A program made the position numbers and the translations under genes. Below, piece by piece: positions 36,101 to 46,914 of a stretch of DNA of 64,000 bases. The stretch is from the NCBI GenBank assembly GCA_038030265.1, contig CM075943.1:38998001-39062000 (forward strand). Reading direction: 5' to 3'. The notes under the pieces are model-generated. The model saw only the letters and a program-made list of their open reading frames with translations, made no database searches and was not told the DNA's origin. This DNA is from Corythucha ciliata. Its lineage: Eukaryota > Arthropoda > Insecta > Hemiptera > Tingidae. Position 1 is the first letter of the stretch. Each line of letters starts with the position of its first letter.

Positions 36101-39100
36101 TCAATTAGCCCAGTGTTGGGAGAAAGCCGACTGCCGAAAGGCTTGGGAGCTTGCTTGACGTTTGAGTTTAAATGTATCAGAAACCACGTTCTTCTGTTCT
36201 CGTCGCTTTAGGCCAACTGACTACTTTTTTCCCATTACGTTACGGACGTTGACCACGAAAAAACACTTTAAAAAAACATGAAACTTGTTATCACTTAACA
36301 TATGTAGGGATTACCATAGATGGGGAGTACCAGTTTCATTATCACACGACACTAGCGCCGCTAGTGATAGCTACAATCGCCAATAGTTCAACGCTTAGTT
36401 AGACGCTTCGGTCTAAATGCACCTTTAGCAGTTAAATCATTCAATAAACAATAAACAAATTGTATTTGCTAAAAAACTGCTAAATGTCCGCGAAATTAAC
36501 GGTGTCGTGTCCACGCATTTCTGGGCCTTTTTTGTGGCGGCAGAACCCAGGGTAGACGGCCCCCTAAACTAGAGAACCTATAATCAGACAGGTAAAATCA
36601 CAGACGCCATGTTCGCTCTTATCAATTATCAGTCTTGTAAAATCCACCTTTCGTTGATGTTTTGTGGATGTCAACAAACCACCCCCAACCATTCTTATTA
36701 AACTGATAAGAACGAACATGGCGCCGTATGCGTCTACTCGTCTTTAAAGGTTCCTTACCTAAACTAAAGCACCCAACTCCTGGCGAATACCTTGTAAATT
36801 GAGAGCCTGGCTGAATATCCGTGGCGTTGCAACTTTTGGGTCTTCATTCGGCGTGATTCGGTAACTTTTCGTTTCTCTTAAAAATCAATGAAATCAGGTG
36901 ACTTCGATAGAAAATCCGATGCGAAAAGTTATAGCTATAGCAGAATAGCCTCCCGATGTGGAAAAGTTACAGAGTAGCTCCTCGGGTCTCAATTTCGATG
37001 AAATGGCAATTTTCGGGATCTTTTGTTTAGTAGCCGTTCCAGAGAGTCGAGAAATTACTTAGCTTGGAGTTAAATATCACTAAATTCGCAAGTTTGAGGG
37101 CTAAACATTGGGTTCGTTCTAAAAGTATAACACGATTAATTGCGATTAATTCTTCCCTCTTATTTTGCATATGCTGAACACAAAACCTCATCAAGTGCTG
37201 AGCAATTTTTTGATTTTTACAACGGGACCATTAGCGAAACAATTTATAAATATTTTTTGGAAATTTCTTGGTAGTTTTTTGTTCAATTTGTTCGCTAGAG
37301 AACCCCTAAAGCCCATGGTCCTTATTTTCCAGTAAAAAAATCTGGTCTCCGTAAGCATAAACGCCAATTTCTTTGTTTGGGTTGGTGCTTGCGGCTGAAT
37401 GTTTAGTGTTCGATGTGTAATGGAAGATAATGGGTGAAAGCTGCAGCTTCTTATCGTCAGTCAAATTTGAACGTATGTCACCCAGTGATTTATTGGGCTT
37501 GGCAACTGGTCCCTCAATCATGGCTGACTACTTCAAAAATGACTGATGAAAATGAATTTTCATCAGAAAAGTACAAGTAGGCCTGGAAACTGTCAAACTA
37601 GTCCCTGGAGGCACGTTTACGGGTATACTTTACAAAAAGTGCTTATTTGCTATCGTGAAACCCACTTTTGAAAAACGGTTAATTCGCGGTTTGTTGAGGC
37701 CACTTGAGAAATAGTACAGTTAAAAATGAGAAAGCACGGTAATATGCTGTTTGTGAAATCGCTCATTCATGGCTAAAATTTATATAAAGTGCACATTGCA
37801 GTTTCACTTGAAAAAGAATGCCGCTTCGCTGTTTTTGGAGGCAGATTCTTGGCTAAAATGTAGAAAAAGCCACTATGTGGTACGCTGTGAGCAACTGAAA
37901 TGGAGAAAAGGCGCTAATGTGCTCATTTTTCAGCTGTGGACAGACACACGCTAAAAGCCCCCCCCCCCTTCTAAGAGCGGACGAAATAGACCAGAAGTGG
38001 AGTGCTGACTGAAGTAGGAGCTTGACTACTGTGTTGTCAATCAATAAATTCGTCACTACTGAACGCTATTCCGATTTCTTCAACGAAGAGGCGTGACTCA
38101 GTCAACCTCGGAAACATTTACCATCTAAGGATTTCCTAGGCTTAACTGTGGGTGTGATTGTAGCCAAAATGATCGGCGCCGTCGGATTTCCCATAGGCAT
38201 CAACCTCGTCCCCCATAAAATGCTTCAATTGATTATTCTTTGGGTTTTCGACCAGCCGCCGCATCCTAATGATCACGTGGAGGGGCCACCAAAGCCTAAA
38301 ACTCGTCCTCCTCCCGGATTTTTTTCGAGTGCGCCGGACGAAGACTCGCATTTCTCTGCATTACCGCTTCCTAATTTTAAGGTAAAACACAAATTTCTAG
38401 TTAGTATTATCATTATCTGTCTTTTATTAAAGAATTCTCGGATTTTGCAGAATGTGTGCACAGTAGAAGAATTAGAGCGAGATTTAATAAAACGGTCGAA
38501 TAGTTTTAGATTAGAAGACTTGGAGCGAAACCTGATACCGGTAGGTTGTACGGTTTAGGTCTTGAGTCACATTTTTTTAAATCTTCGATTTTTTTTTTGT
38601 TTTAGCCAAAACCGCAACAGCCCGCGTTGGATATTTTAGGGTCTTTACGTAGTAATAGCATATTTGGAATTGGACAGCCATCTCCTCCGATTAACAACCA
38701 CGTGTCCAAAATTCCTCCACCACCGGTAGGACCGTTTCAACACCAGCAAACTAGACCCTCGTTCATATTACGTGAGTGAGACAACGCATCACTCATAAGT
38801 AGTTTTGTAACGATACAATTAAATTGTGCAGCTGCGGGAGGTTTAGCGAGGCAGCCCAACATGCCCGTATTGAGGCTCCTTCCTCCTCCACACTCGCCCC
38901 AACTTGATCTGAGGGTTCCAGTTATGGGTCTTCCCGTTCCTCCACCCCAACCGCCGGAGGATGAATACGCGGGCTTAATGACGGCCAAGGAGAAGAAATG
39001 GCTGGCGGCAATTCAGCTCATTCAGCTTAAAACAAATCAACCTCTTCAGGACGATTATTACTTTACGGTTGGTGAAAATTAAATTTGTTGGAGGTATTTG

Positions 39101-40390
39101 ATTTCAACCCCCTCCCTCTCTTGTTTATTCTCTTAGATGTATCAAATGAGGCATTCAGGTGGTCGAAAGGTTAATAATCTTAAGAACGCTAAGGATACTC
39201 CCTTATTAGTAAAACCTACGTATACTCCTCTTCAATTTGAAAACTCATTAGGGAAATTACAGGTGATTTTTATTATTAACTCATAGTAATCAACAAAGGG
39301 CTTCTATATTTTATTAATTTGTAAACTTTACAGATAGGAAGCGTCATGGCTCCAAGGAAAATAATTGACACCGATGTCGTTGAGAGTGTTGATTGTTCTT
39401 CGACGTTATCTGCGTCGAAAAAAGTGAAGCAAGTACTTCTTGAGATTGAACAGGTAGATAGGGCTTGACAACGCGTTCTTGTTAATTAATGGATGGTAGT
39501 TTGCGTTGTCTGAATTCTGCCTTCTCTTTTTTAGATGTTTGCGTTAGTATTAGCAGCCGAAGAAGCTTTGACACCGATGGTGACGAATGAAAACGCTGTG
39601 AATCCTAAAGAAGTCTTTCAGAAATTGGTTGAAACGCTGTTGAAAGGAGAAAAATTGAAGACTATTCTGAATGTTAGGAAAGGCCAGGTGAGAAGAAAAT
39701 TAACGTGGTTTTTCGGTTCATAAGTTGATTCTAATATATCAAATGTAAAGACTCTCGTCCTACGAATTCTACCACACACTGAAATATCGGGACCTCTTGC
39801 CCATCGGCTCATCAAGGTACTTCCTTTTGCGGCCAAAAAGGATGTCGAACAGGCTCTATTGAGGGCGCTACCTTCAATCAGGCACTTCTTAGGTTCGAGC
39901 ACTTTAGACACACTGGTCGATCTTTCGAGGGATTTGAAGCCTCATTTGAGTTTCATTTTGCCTAACAAGGTGAGTGATGTTGAATTTATTTTGTTTTGCG
40001 AGTGGTTTTTTTTTTTTTTTAAATACATACCCATTAAAGAGTTTAAATCTTGCACACCTTTGATAGACGAAAAGAAAGTTTAACCTCATTTGGTTGGTTT
40101 AGTTTGGGGTTTCAGTCATTTCCAACATGATCGAAAGAGCAGAGACGCTTTTATCATTGCTAAGCGACTCCGGCGATAATGTGAGCGAGTGGCTGTCGTT
40201 CGTCGCCGAAGTGGTGCGACAGAGTGAGACGTTCCAACCTGAGCGCCCGGTTGTAGGCATATCGGGGCCGACGTTGGCCAAACATCTGTCTAGGTGTCCT
40301 CAGGCGAATAATCAAGACGTTGTTATTCTGCTTAAAGCCCTGTCGAATCTTAGTATTCAGGATAAGTCGAAAGACAGTAAAAAATCATGA
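33109..40390 (+). CDS. PATL1: PAT1 homologue (PATL1/Patr-1), 12 exons, 576 aa
   Basis: Exons: 33109-33147, 33232-33325, 33491-33564, 38256-38381, 38451-38540, 38606-38771, 38832-39067, 39137-39262, 39334-39453, 39535-39687, 39751-39969, 40103-40390; phases agree (1731 nt). PAT1 bridges deadenylated mRNA, the Lsm1-7 ring, the DDX6 helicase and the DCP1/DCP2 decapping enzyme in P bodies. The start is chosen because the first exon encodes MTDSFFGFETSLE, the conserved PAT1 N-terminus. SDEDEEYDALNAETFGD and DWEEDHEKFAEI follow. Then come a Pro-rich middle (PPPGFF), TVEELERDL, and the Pat1 core: MTAKEKKWLAAIQLIQLKTN, a KKVKQVLLEIEQMFALVLAA helix and the alpha-helical repeat C-terminus. It is shorter than human PATL1 (~770). 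The 4.7-kb intron 3 could hide a further exon, though phases join without one. The start of exon 4 is the weakest boundary. Confidence 0.92.
34266..34648. mobile_element. MITE in PATL1 intron 3, TA-flanked
   Basis: The left arm starts TCGAGGGTATCACTCCATCA and the right arm ends TGATGGAGTGACACCCTCGA. The arms extend ~100 bp as diverged inverted copies, including CATAACGTCATTTTG and a GAACTCCACTTTTTTTTTAG block. TA flanks both ends, consistent with a Tc1/mariner-type target. Length is ~383 bp with no coding content. Confidence 0.75.
34699..34937. mobile_element. PIF/Harbinger-type MITE in PATL1 intron 3
   Basis: AGCGCCCCATACACT at the left end is matched by AGTGTATGGGGCGCT at the right. TAA directly repeats on both sides (34696-34698 and 34938-34940). 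A 3-bp TWA target duplication is the PIF/Harbinger signature. Interior blocks such as CACACACCTTCAGTTTTCA and CTGAAAATGTGTGGG form further inverted pairs. Length is 239 bp. Confidence 0.75.
36603..36735. repeat. Inverted repeat in PATL1 intron 3
   Basis: CGCCATGTTCGCTCTTATCA on the left pairs with TGATAAGAACGAACATGGCG on the right. The outer GAC/GTC positions match loosely. A ~70-bp unpaired centre gives a short hairpin, probably a MITE. Confidence 0.6.
37640..37960. repeat. Family S1 degenerate array fragment in PATL1 intron 3
   Basis: Repeats of the GCTAA-(T)-TGGCTAAAAT-type phrase with GAAAAAG spacers, as in 27240-29400, about six degenerate units. It ends at a run of cytosines near 37960. 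Confidence 0.5.
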
Positions 40391-41062
40391 AAAAAGAAAA
40401 GAAGGGCCATTGAATGAGACTAAAGCCATAATTAGTCAACAAATCACATTCAAATTAGATTAAATTTTGTTACTTTCCCGAATTTAAGCATTTTAATTGA
40501 CAAATGATATCCCAATATTTGGAGAAGCAGTAGCTCCTATTCATTTCAGGCTTATTTTATCAAGACGATGCATTAATTCGTAGATTTACAACATCAATTA
40601 GGTAGACTAATATGTTTTAAAAAGTTATCTCATTTACCTTTTTTTATTGATTATTTGTAGCTTGTACAAAATTCCCCTCAGATTCCCCAAATTTTTTATT
40701 TTAACGCTATAATAATCGTTATAATGAATATTAATTTTTGTTTCCAATATTGTATAATTGCATGTTCTCTTCAAAGCATAAAGCTTTCTATTTTTTTTTT
40801 AAGTCTATTTAAATTGGTTGTAAAAAAATGTAAATATATTACAGCAAAAAGAAAACAAAATACTACGATAAAATGCTGTTTCGAATATTATAATGCGCGT
40901 TTGTTTTCTTTCTTAGAAGAAACCTCCGAAACGCGACCGTTCGAATCCTTTCTGTCCTCGGACGCGCCGCTATAATGTTCGTGTTATCCTTCGGGTAAAC
41001 GCGCGTTGCTCGGTCGGTTGTCCCAATTATACTGCACAGAACGAGAACGATATCGCCCTAAA
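40391..41062. other. PATL1 3' UTR and intergenic gap
   Basis: Downstream of the PATL1 stop the sequence is AT-rich, with an ATTAAA at 40459-40464 as a possible poly(A) signal. From about 40925 it becomes rich in CpG (GCGACCG, GGACGCGCCGC, AACGCGCG), suggesting the promoter and 5' UTR of the gene starting at 41063. Confidence 0.5.
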
Positions 41063-41282
41063 ATGGTCGGATTCCCTGCGAAAGAATTAGATTGGACGCT
41101 GAAAAAGTAAGTTGTTTTTCCGTTGTTGGATGGCAGGGGGCTACTCCACGTGTTGGCATTGCAAGTGGGATGACGCGTGATTGGAGTTGTGTTTCAGATA
41201 CTGTCTTCGGTCGAGATTCGTAAAAGAAACAGCGAAGCGGTTGCTTGACTCAGTCTGTTTTGAAAAAACTAGTAGTGCAGCG
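41063..41282 (+). CDS. First two exons of an unidentified gene
   Basis: Exon 41063-41106 encodes MVGFPAKELDWTLKK with a consensus donor (AA|GTAAGT). Exon 41198-41282 continues YCLRSRFVKETAKRLLDSVC, then FEKTSSAA, and ends at a GTGAGT donor, phase 0. A CpG-rich stretch precedes the ATG. I do not recognise the family; the segment is amphipathic and could be helical. No third exon was found before CUEDC2 at 46915. That interval is crowded with transposons, so the gene may continue through a long intron, overlap CUEDC2, or be broken. Confidence 0.55.
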
Positions 41283-42369
41283 GTGAGTTTTCATTTGTTT
41301 ACTTGATTAGCCAGACGGGACATGATGCTCTTCGTATTTTAAGTAAAAATTACTCTCTGTTTTTAAGATCATTATTGGAAGGGGGTGGGGATCAATAGCT
41401 GATTCAAAGTGTGACCATTACTGAGAAACTAGCGGGTCTCCCTGCGCTTGATCTCATACAATTTAGCACTTCATGTGTGAAACCCTGAAAATCAAGAATT
41501 TTTGTACCGTCACTAAGATTATGGCGCTAAATTGTCAGTTTTAGGGCAGAGTATTCGTTTTTTGGGCTGAACTACGTGGTTTCTGGGCGTAAGAGACCGT
41601 TCCAGCGTCAAAATGACAAGTTTGTAACCCAAAAACAAGACATTGTGGCTAGAAAACTAGCAGGAAGTGTGTTTATTAGGTTTGTAGGAACTGTTAAGTT
41701 GTTTGGGCTAATAATTGATTCCTGGGGCTTAGGTTGCTTCTGTGATGGTTTTGGGACTGGAAAAACTCATACATTTTGTTTCAGTTTTCGTGTTGAATAA
41801 GTCAACTTGTGTTGTAGTCGGTTTTGGTGGTTAGAGCTGTTTCGTTGTTTGGGTTTGTGGGTGTTTGAAGCTGACAGTGGTTACAGCTGTCCTCTTGACC
41901 GCGTCTAGCTGAAAAGATTTGCATCTCGGAACGCAGTCAAGTTACACTCAATTTAGCCTCATCACAACAACAACAACCAGGGCCGGATCAGTTTCCTTCC
42001 CCCCCCCCACTAAGAAAAATCCTGGGGGGGGGGCAACGAATTTCAAGTGAATTAAACATGTGTTTGAACACGATTGCGGTGCAGGATGGAGTCTTCTCTC
42101 TCTGGCTTTAATGATGGCGTTCCATGACGTATATGCTATGTTCCGCATGACGGTACAAGCGGTGCGGGCTAGGGCCTAACTACCTGACCTAAAAGAAGGA
42201 GCTGGGGGCTTGCTTGGTTGTTTTTATGGGCAATAAAACTATAACCTTCTCCCCTTCGCACACACTGTCCGTCTACTTACTTTGGAAAAAATTGGCTTAT
42301 TGATTAGTGAACGAAATTGAAAGCTAATCCCCTCCCCTTTTTATGAGCAATTAAATACCGAGTTAAACG

Positions 42370-42632
42370 CACCTCGATGGTGTAATGGATACATGCTTGG
42401 CAACCCAGCGGGCCTGGGTTTGTAGAATCTAGCTATAATGCCCATTTCGCCATAAGGCAGCGGCGAGCTGTTACACGGCTCCGTGTGGGCGTTCCCGGCG
42501 GTGTGCGTTCAACAGACCGCGAATCGCGCACCGACAGAAACGCTCGCGTAGTACGAGTTGGATCAGGGTAAGGCGTATGAGGCCAAAGGAGGCTTTGGCG
42601 CATGCCGGGTTGGAAACCCGGCGCCAACTATA
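42370..42632 (+). repeat. tRNA-derived SINE
   Basis: The 5' part resembles a tRNA gene: CCTCGATGGTGTAATGGATA carries a good A box (TGGTGTAATGG). About 40 bases later GGTTTGTAGAATC is a damaged B box. It cannot fold as a functional tRNA. A GC-rich body of ~190 bp follows, ending with the GGGTTGGAAACCCGG hairpin. It abuts the Harbinger-like element at 42641. Confidence 0.55.
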
Positions 42633-42640
42633 ACTAATTA

Positions 42641-44444
42641 TTTAAATGCTTGAAAAAAAACAAAAAACGACCAATTATGGGCAAATGTAAACTATATTAT
42701 TAATACAACGTTTCAACGGCGTTTCAACATTGCAATAATAATAACCATTGTATAAATTGGGAAAAAGTTTCCATCTTGGACAAGGAATCAGATGTATTAT
42801 AAACGACGAGTGTCGGAAATGATTCATATTCAGCTACAGGCAGACACGATTAATCGAATTGAAGACACTCAAAACTTGCACAAGTCTTACGTAGCATTGT
42901 GTCGGGCAATGGTAGAGGAGTAGGGACCGGGGTCGGTTGAGATTAGCTTCCCGTCAGTGGATTTTTTTTTTTTTTTCAATGGTTAGTCGACGTCTTTCAC
43001 TCCAGTTGTGTCAGTATATACATATATAGAAATGCTAAAATAGTACCGGCGAATGAACGGACAATTGGGAATAATTGACGTGTAGTGAAGTTTGTTACGA
43101 AAAATAGTCTTGGACCTACGTAAGGTTTTTTTATATATAAATTTAATGCATTAAAATTTAAAGTGAGAGTTACCAAACCCTCGGGTTTTCCTCCATACAC
43201 TGTACTACGTCTAAATTTTTCATAAGCGAAGAGCCTACTCACTCAGAACTCAAATGAAGACATTTTTTCGACATTATTTCAACTTTTCCAGGAGATAATT
43301 CGAATTTGGGGGGGGGGCATGCTCAGGAGTAACGACTTCAATCTGGTCGACTTTTCATAACAAAGCTTTATACAGTTATAATTTTCGGGTGAGGGACCGT
43401 ATGATCACTGAAATTTATTTCTGTTCATTTCAAGCCGTATTTCTTCACCAGTCCTGGATTTAAAGGTCTCATAATAAATCTCCAGGAAATTCCGCACGTG
43501 TGTACGATCTTCCTTTCCTACATAAGTCAACGATAGAGAGTGCATTTTCAAGGTGAAATTCTACGTGGATTTTACAGTTGCAGGATTGGTACAGAAATGA
43601 GGCGATAATTTACGTAACGCGGAGTACTACCCCTTAAACGAAAGCTTAATAATGTTCGAAAATAATGTGGCTGGAATATGAAAATATATGCCTTACCTTT
43701 CTGAAGGTGGAGTGATTTCACCTTCAATCATTTCCAAGACTGACCTGAAGGTTGCTTTTGACACTCGAAAACGGGTTTTGAAATCAATCTCGTCATAGTA
43801 ATTTAGGTAGCTGATTCTCTTCTTGAATACCCTTGGTCGTCTTTGCAGCTGAATTATCATTTGTATGTCATCGTCGTCATCATCGTTTAATAATTCGAAC
43901 GCAAATGAACGATGTTCCATTCTCACTCTTTTTACACGGGTTTTTCAGACAGTTATTTTCAAGGAAGAACTAAAAATATGCTTCACCGAAAAAGTATGCT
44001 TTTGGTCAGAAACAAGGTTATGTCCGAGTCAACGAGTTATTCCCTAGAAAAAGTAGAGAATAAGATCTGGGAGTTAACCACCCTGGTAACCCGAAGGTTA
44101 AGCCAAATTCCGAGTGGTGAAACACATTTTTCCAAAAAACTCGGAGTTACCCGTAATAATTTTGGTCTTCCCCTTCAGTTCCGGTGGCGCTATAATATGT
44201 CTGTATTGTGCGTGACGATATGACAGCCTGGTGTGGAAGGATTTTTCACGATGTTTCTCCTTTTATTTCCTTGTGATGTAAGTTATTCAAAAAATTTGTT
44301 ATCAGTTTTATTGTTTTGTTGGGTTTAATAACGTATTTCCAGTTACCTGAAGAGGGCGGCATACCACGCCGTTGAAACGTTGTATTAATAATATAGTTTA
44401 CATTTGCCCATAATTGGTCGTTATTTTTTTTTCAAGCATTTAAA
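42641..44444. mobile_element. PIF/Harbinger-like element with ~80-bp TIRs
   Basis: The left end (about 42641-42722) and right end (about 44367-44444) are inverted copies sharing TTTAAATGCTTGAAAAAAA, GACCAATTATGGGCAAATGT and CGTTTCAACGGCG. The ends include a palindromic TTTAAA, so the exact target duplication cannot be read. A Harbinger-type transposase N-terminus lies inside on the minus strand. At 1.8 kb and without catalytic residues, it is a decayed or non-autonomous copy. Confidence 0.75.
43693..43926 (-). pseudogene. Harbinger (HARBI1-like) transposase N-terminal fragment
   Basis: The frame encodes an acidic run (LNDDDDDDIQ), then KKRISYLNYYDEIDFKTRFR and VSKATFRSVLEMI. This fits the conserved 'FR-S-TF--LL--I' N-terminal region of PIF/Harbinger nucleases. 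It ends at a plausible splice donor (AGAAAG|GTAAGG). No downstream frame with the DDE nuclease motifs was found inside the element. Confidence 0.65.
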
Positions 44445-45351
44445 GCATTATTGTAAGATGGGCGATAGAGTTTTATTGTTGAGTATAACTAATTATCATT
44501 ACAAATACTTGGTTAACTCTCTCTCTTCCCTCCTCTCACACTTCTGGACACCTCTTCCCCCTCACAAATAACTCTAATTACAAGAAGTTCCAGCCACACA
44601 ATGCTATCACCACATAAAACTGTAACCACAAAGAACTCTACCTCAAATACGCTCTAGTCTCAAGTAGAGCTCTACTCACAAAAAGCGCTCAATACAGACA
44701 ACAAATATTCGCTCGAAACTTGAAGCTCTAGACTAGAGAAGCTCCAAACACAAAATTAAATACGGTCAACCCACAAGAAACTCCATCTATAAAACGTTAA
44801 GCATCACGAGCACTTCATCACACCCCAGAATTCTTCACAACCTCTAGAGGAGGGTAGAACATTCTCGAGCGCGTGAGATCCAGTCAAACCAGCGGAATTG
44901 GTTACATATTCAAGTGAACCAGTCACAACAGGTCTCCAGGAACCATCCGGTTCGTCTCCGCAGAAACAAAGAATCGCGCGTAGCTGTGCAATTTTGGTTG
45001 GGTTGTTGCGATCGTGAAGGTGGCGGGATCCTTCGCCCTCCTCCAATCACGTTTCTTTGATCAAGTAAACTGGACGGTAAAGATATAGAGAAAACGAGAG
45101 TGATGTTGGGGATTACTGATTAGACCTACCTAGAGTTGCCAGAGCCAGATAGCTGAGGCTTTTCTCTCGTACCGGAGACATGAGTATGATATGGCTATGG
45201 GATGGTGGGGGGGGGGGTGCATTGTTTGGCGCCCATCCGAAAGCGGAAAGAGGTCAAAAATTGGTGGGCCCAACTGAAGTTATTCGTTTTTCGGGCCAAT
45301 CTGAATGTAAGTCCTTTCAACGGGCTAAATTGTAGGACCACAAATATACTT

Positions 45352-45582
45352 GACTCAGATCAAAAGGAAAATAAGTCCTCTCCCGCTGTTAATATATTTA
45401 TTGGACCGGTTTCGGCTAAACAGCCATTTTCAACACACCCGATAGATGTATACTCAAACAAACTCAAAGTTGTTTGAGTTTATACATCGATCGGGTTTGT
45501 TGAAAATGGCTGTTTAGCCGAAACCGGTCCAATAAATTATATTAACAGCGTGAGAGGACTTATTTTCCTTTTGATCTGGATC
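45352..45582. mobile_element. Nearly perfect foldback element (~230 bp hairpin)
   Basis: The left arm runs from a CAGATCAAAAGG block through GGACCGGTTTCGGCTAAACA to GAGTATACATC. The right arm is its reverse complement with few mismatches, and the loop near 45470 is only a few bases. Arms are ~110 bp. No coding frame. Such near-perfect arms point to a young MITE or foldback element. Confidence 0.75.
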
Positions 45583-46914
45583 ATCGCTTCCACACCTACG
45601 GCCTATTATTCAATATATACTTGGCTCATTCATTTTACACTCTTCTCTAGCGACTGTAAAACATTCCTGATACTGATGTCTGATGTAGTCTTTAACCCTT
45701 CTCGTGGTTAGTAGTTTCATGGAGGTATGAAGAGAGAGGAGGGAGCGATAGATGTAAAATCAAGTTAACGGGGTGAAGCCAACATACGCCACATTGGTAG
45801 TCCCGGAACGCATCAGGATTTGTGCTGAAGACTACTTCATCACGACTGCTGTTCTGTTATCTATATCTTAAATATCAAGGCCGAGGGACCACCAATATGG
45901 CGAAAATCGGCGTCACCCTTTTCAACTTATGCTTCCTCCTTTCTTTTCCTTCCTCCATGAGTAGTTTGAGCGTTTCGTGCTTGGTGCTTCTTATGGTTTT
46001 GTGGTAGAACTCCTTATGGTTTGAGCTTGTTAAGAGTTTTTGTGGTGGGTGCGTTTTGTGGTTAGGGATTTTTTGTGGTTTGATCATTTTAGCCATTGTG
46101 AGGAGTTATGCAATTTTCAGAGTTGAAAACAACGTGTCGTACGTTTTCGAGCCGTTTTTGGGACCAAATTGTAAGCCATTATGCGATTTTCTGACAAAAA
46201 AAAGGAGATCCTTTCGGGGTCAAATAATTCAGAGGAAGATTGAAATGTTACTGATAGTGTCGTGGCTTACTGGGCGTTTTACCAGACGGGTTTCCGTCGC
46301 CTGGTAAAACCCCAGTATGTCGTGATGACACTGTGTCGAAATTTCGCTGTCACACGAATGGGACTGTCTCCGACATGATACATAACCGTTATTTTTCTAT
46401 TGATTTTTCTCTTCCAATCAAGGAAGAAAACGTAAAGAGGGAACGGTGTCTTGGGCGTACAATGGTCGAGCAATGGGGGGTGGGGTGATAAGAAATTCCC
46501 ATCAGCTGTGTTTACATCTGGCTCGTTGGGGGGACGCCGTCTGAGGTAGCCGCGACGAGTAAATACGACTCCTCTCATTAGTGGTGGTGCGTTGTGGTTG
46601 TTGATGTGGGTTCAGTGTGTCGTTGCCGTTTGAGTCGGTGTTCTCGCGTTTCATTTCACTTTTCCGAAGCATTCGTTGTGCTCGTTGGTCTGAAACAAAT
46701 CTCTAAGGGGCATATAATTGAAACGGGGAAAAATTGATTTGATTTAGCCTCGGGCGGTTCTGTCGGGATTTCTTTGCTTGAACCTGCATCGGAGTAGGGA
46801 ACAAAATAGTGTTTCTGATAGGTACTCGGTGACGGTCGGGGGGCCTATTGATTTTTCGACTGAAAAGTGAATATTTCTCGAAACGGATTTTATTATTTTT
46901 GACTCCGTGCCAGC

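Larger units (their letters stand above)
41283..46914. other. Interval between the orphan exons and CUEDC2
   Basis: Contains a hAT-like end at 41979 (CAGGGCCGGATCAG) without a partner, a tRNA-derived SINE, a PIF/Harbinger-like element and a foldback hairpin (separate entries). The parts 41290-41970, 44450-45340 and 45590-46680 show no coding exon or clear repeat structure. A G/T-rich stretch at about 46570-46690 precedes CUEDC2 and may include its promoter. Confidence 0.5.

Noticed and set aside
38158..38255. Extension of PATL1 exon 4 upstream (GVIVAKMIGAVGFPIGINLV...)
   Set aside because: The frame is open, but the sequence is hydrophobic and unlike PAT1. A pyrimidine-rich stretch and AG just before CCGCCGCAT give a better acceptor in the right phase.
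42370..42440. Functional tRNA gene
   Set aside because: The A box is good, but the B box is broken and the arms do not pair into a cloverleaf. It is better explained as a tRNA-derived SINE head.
43865..44223. Plus-strand open frames inside the Harbinger-like element
   Set aside because: They overlap the transposase fragment in antisense and have no recognisable domain.
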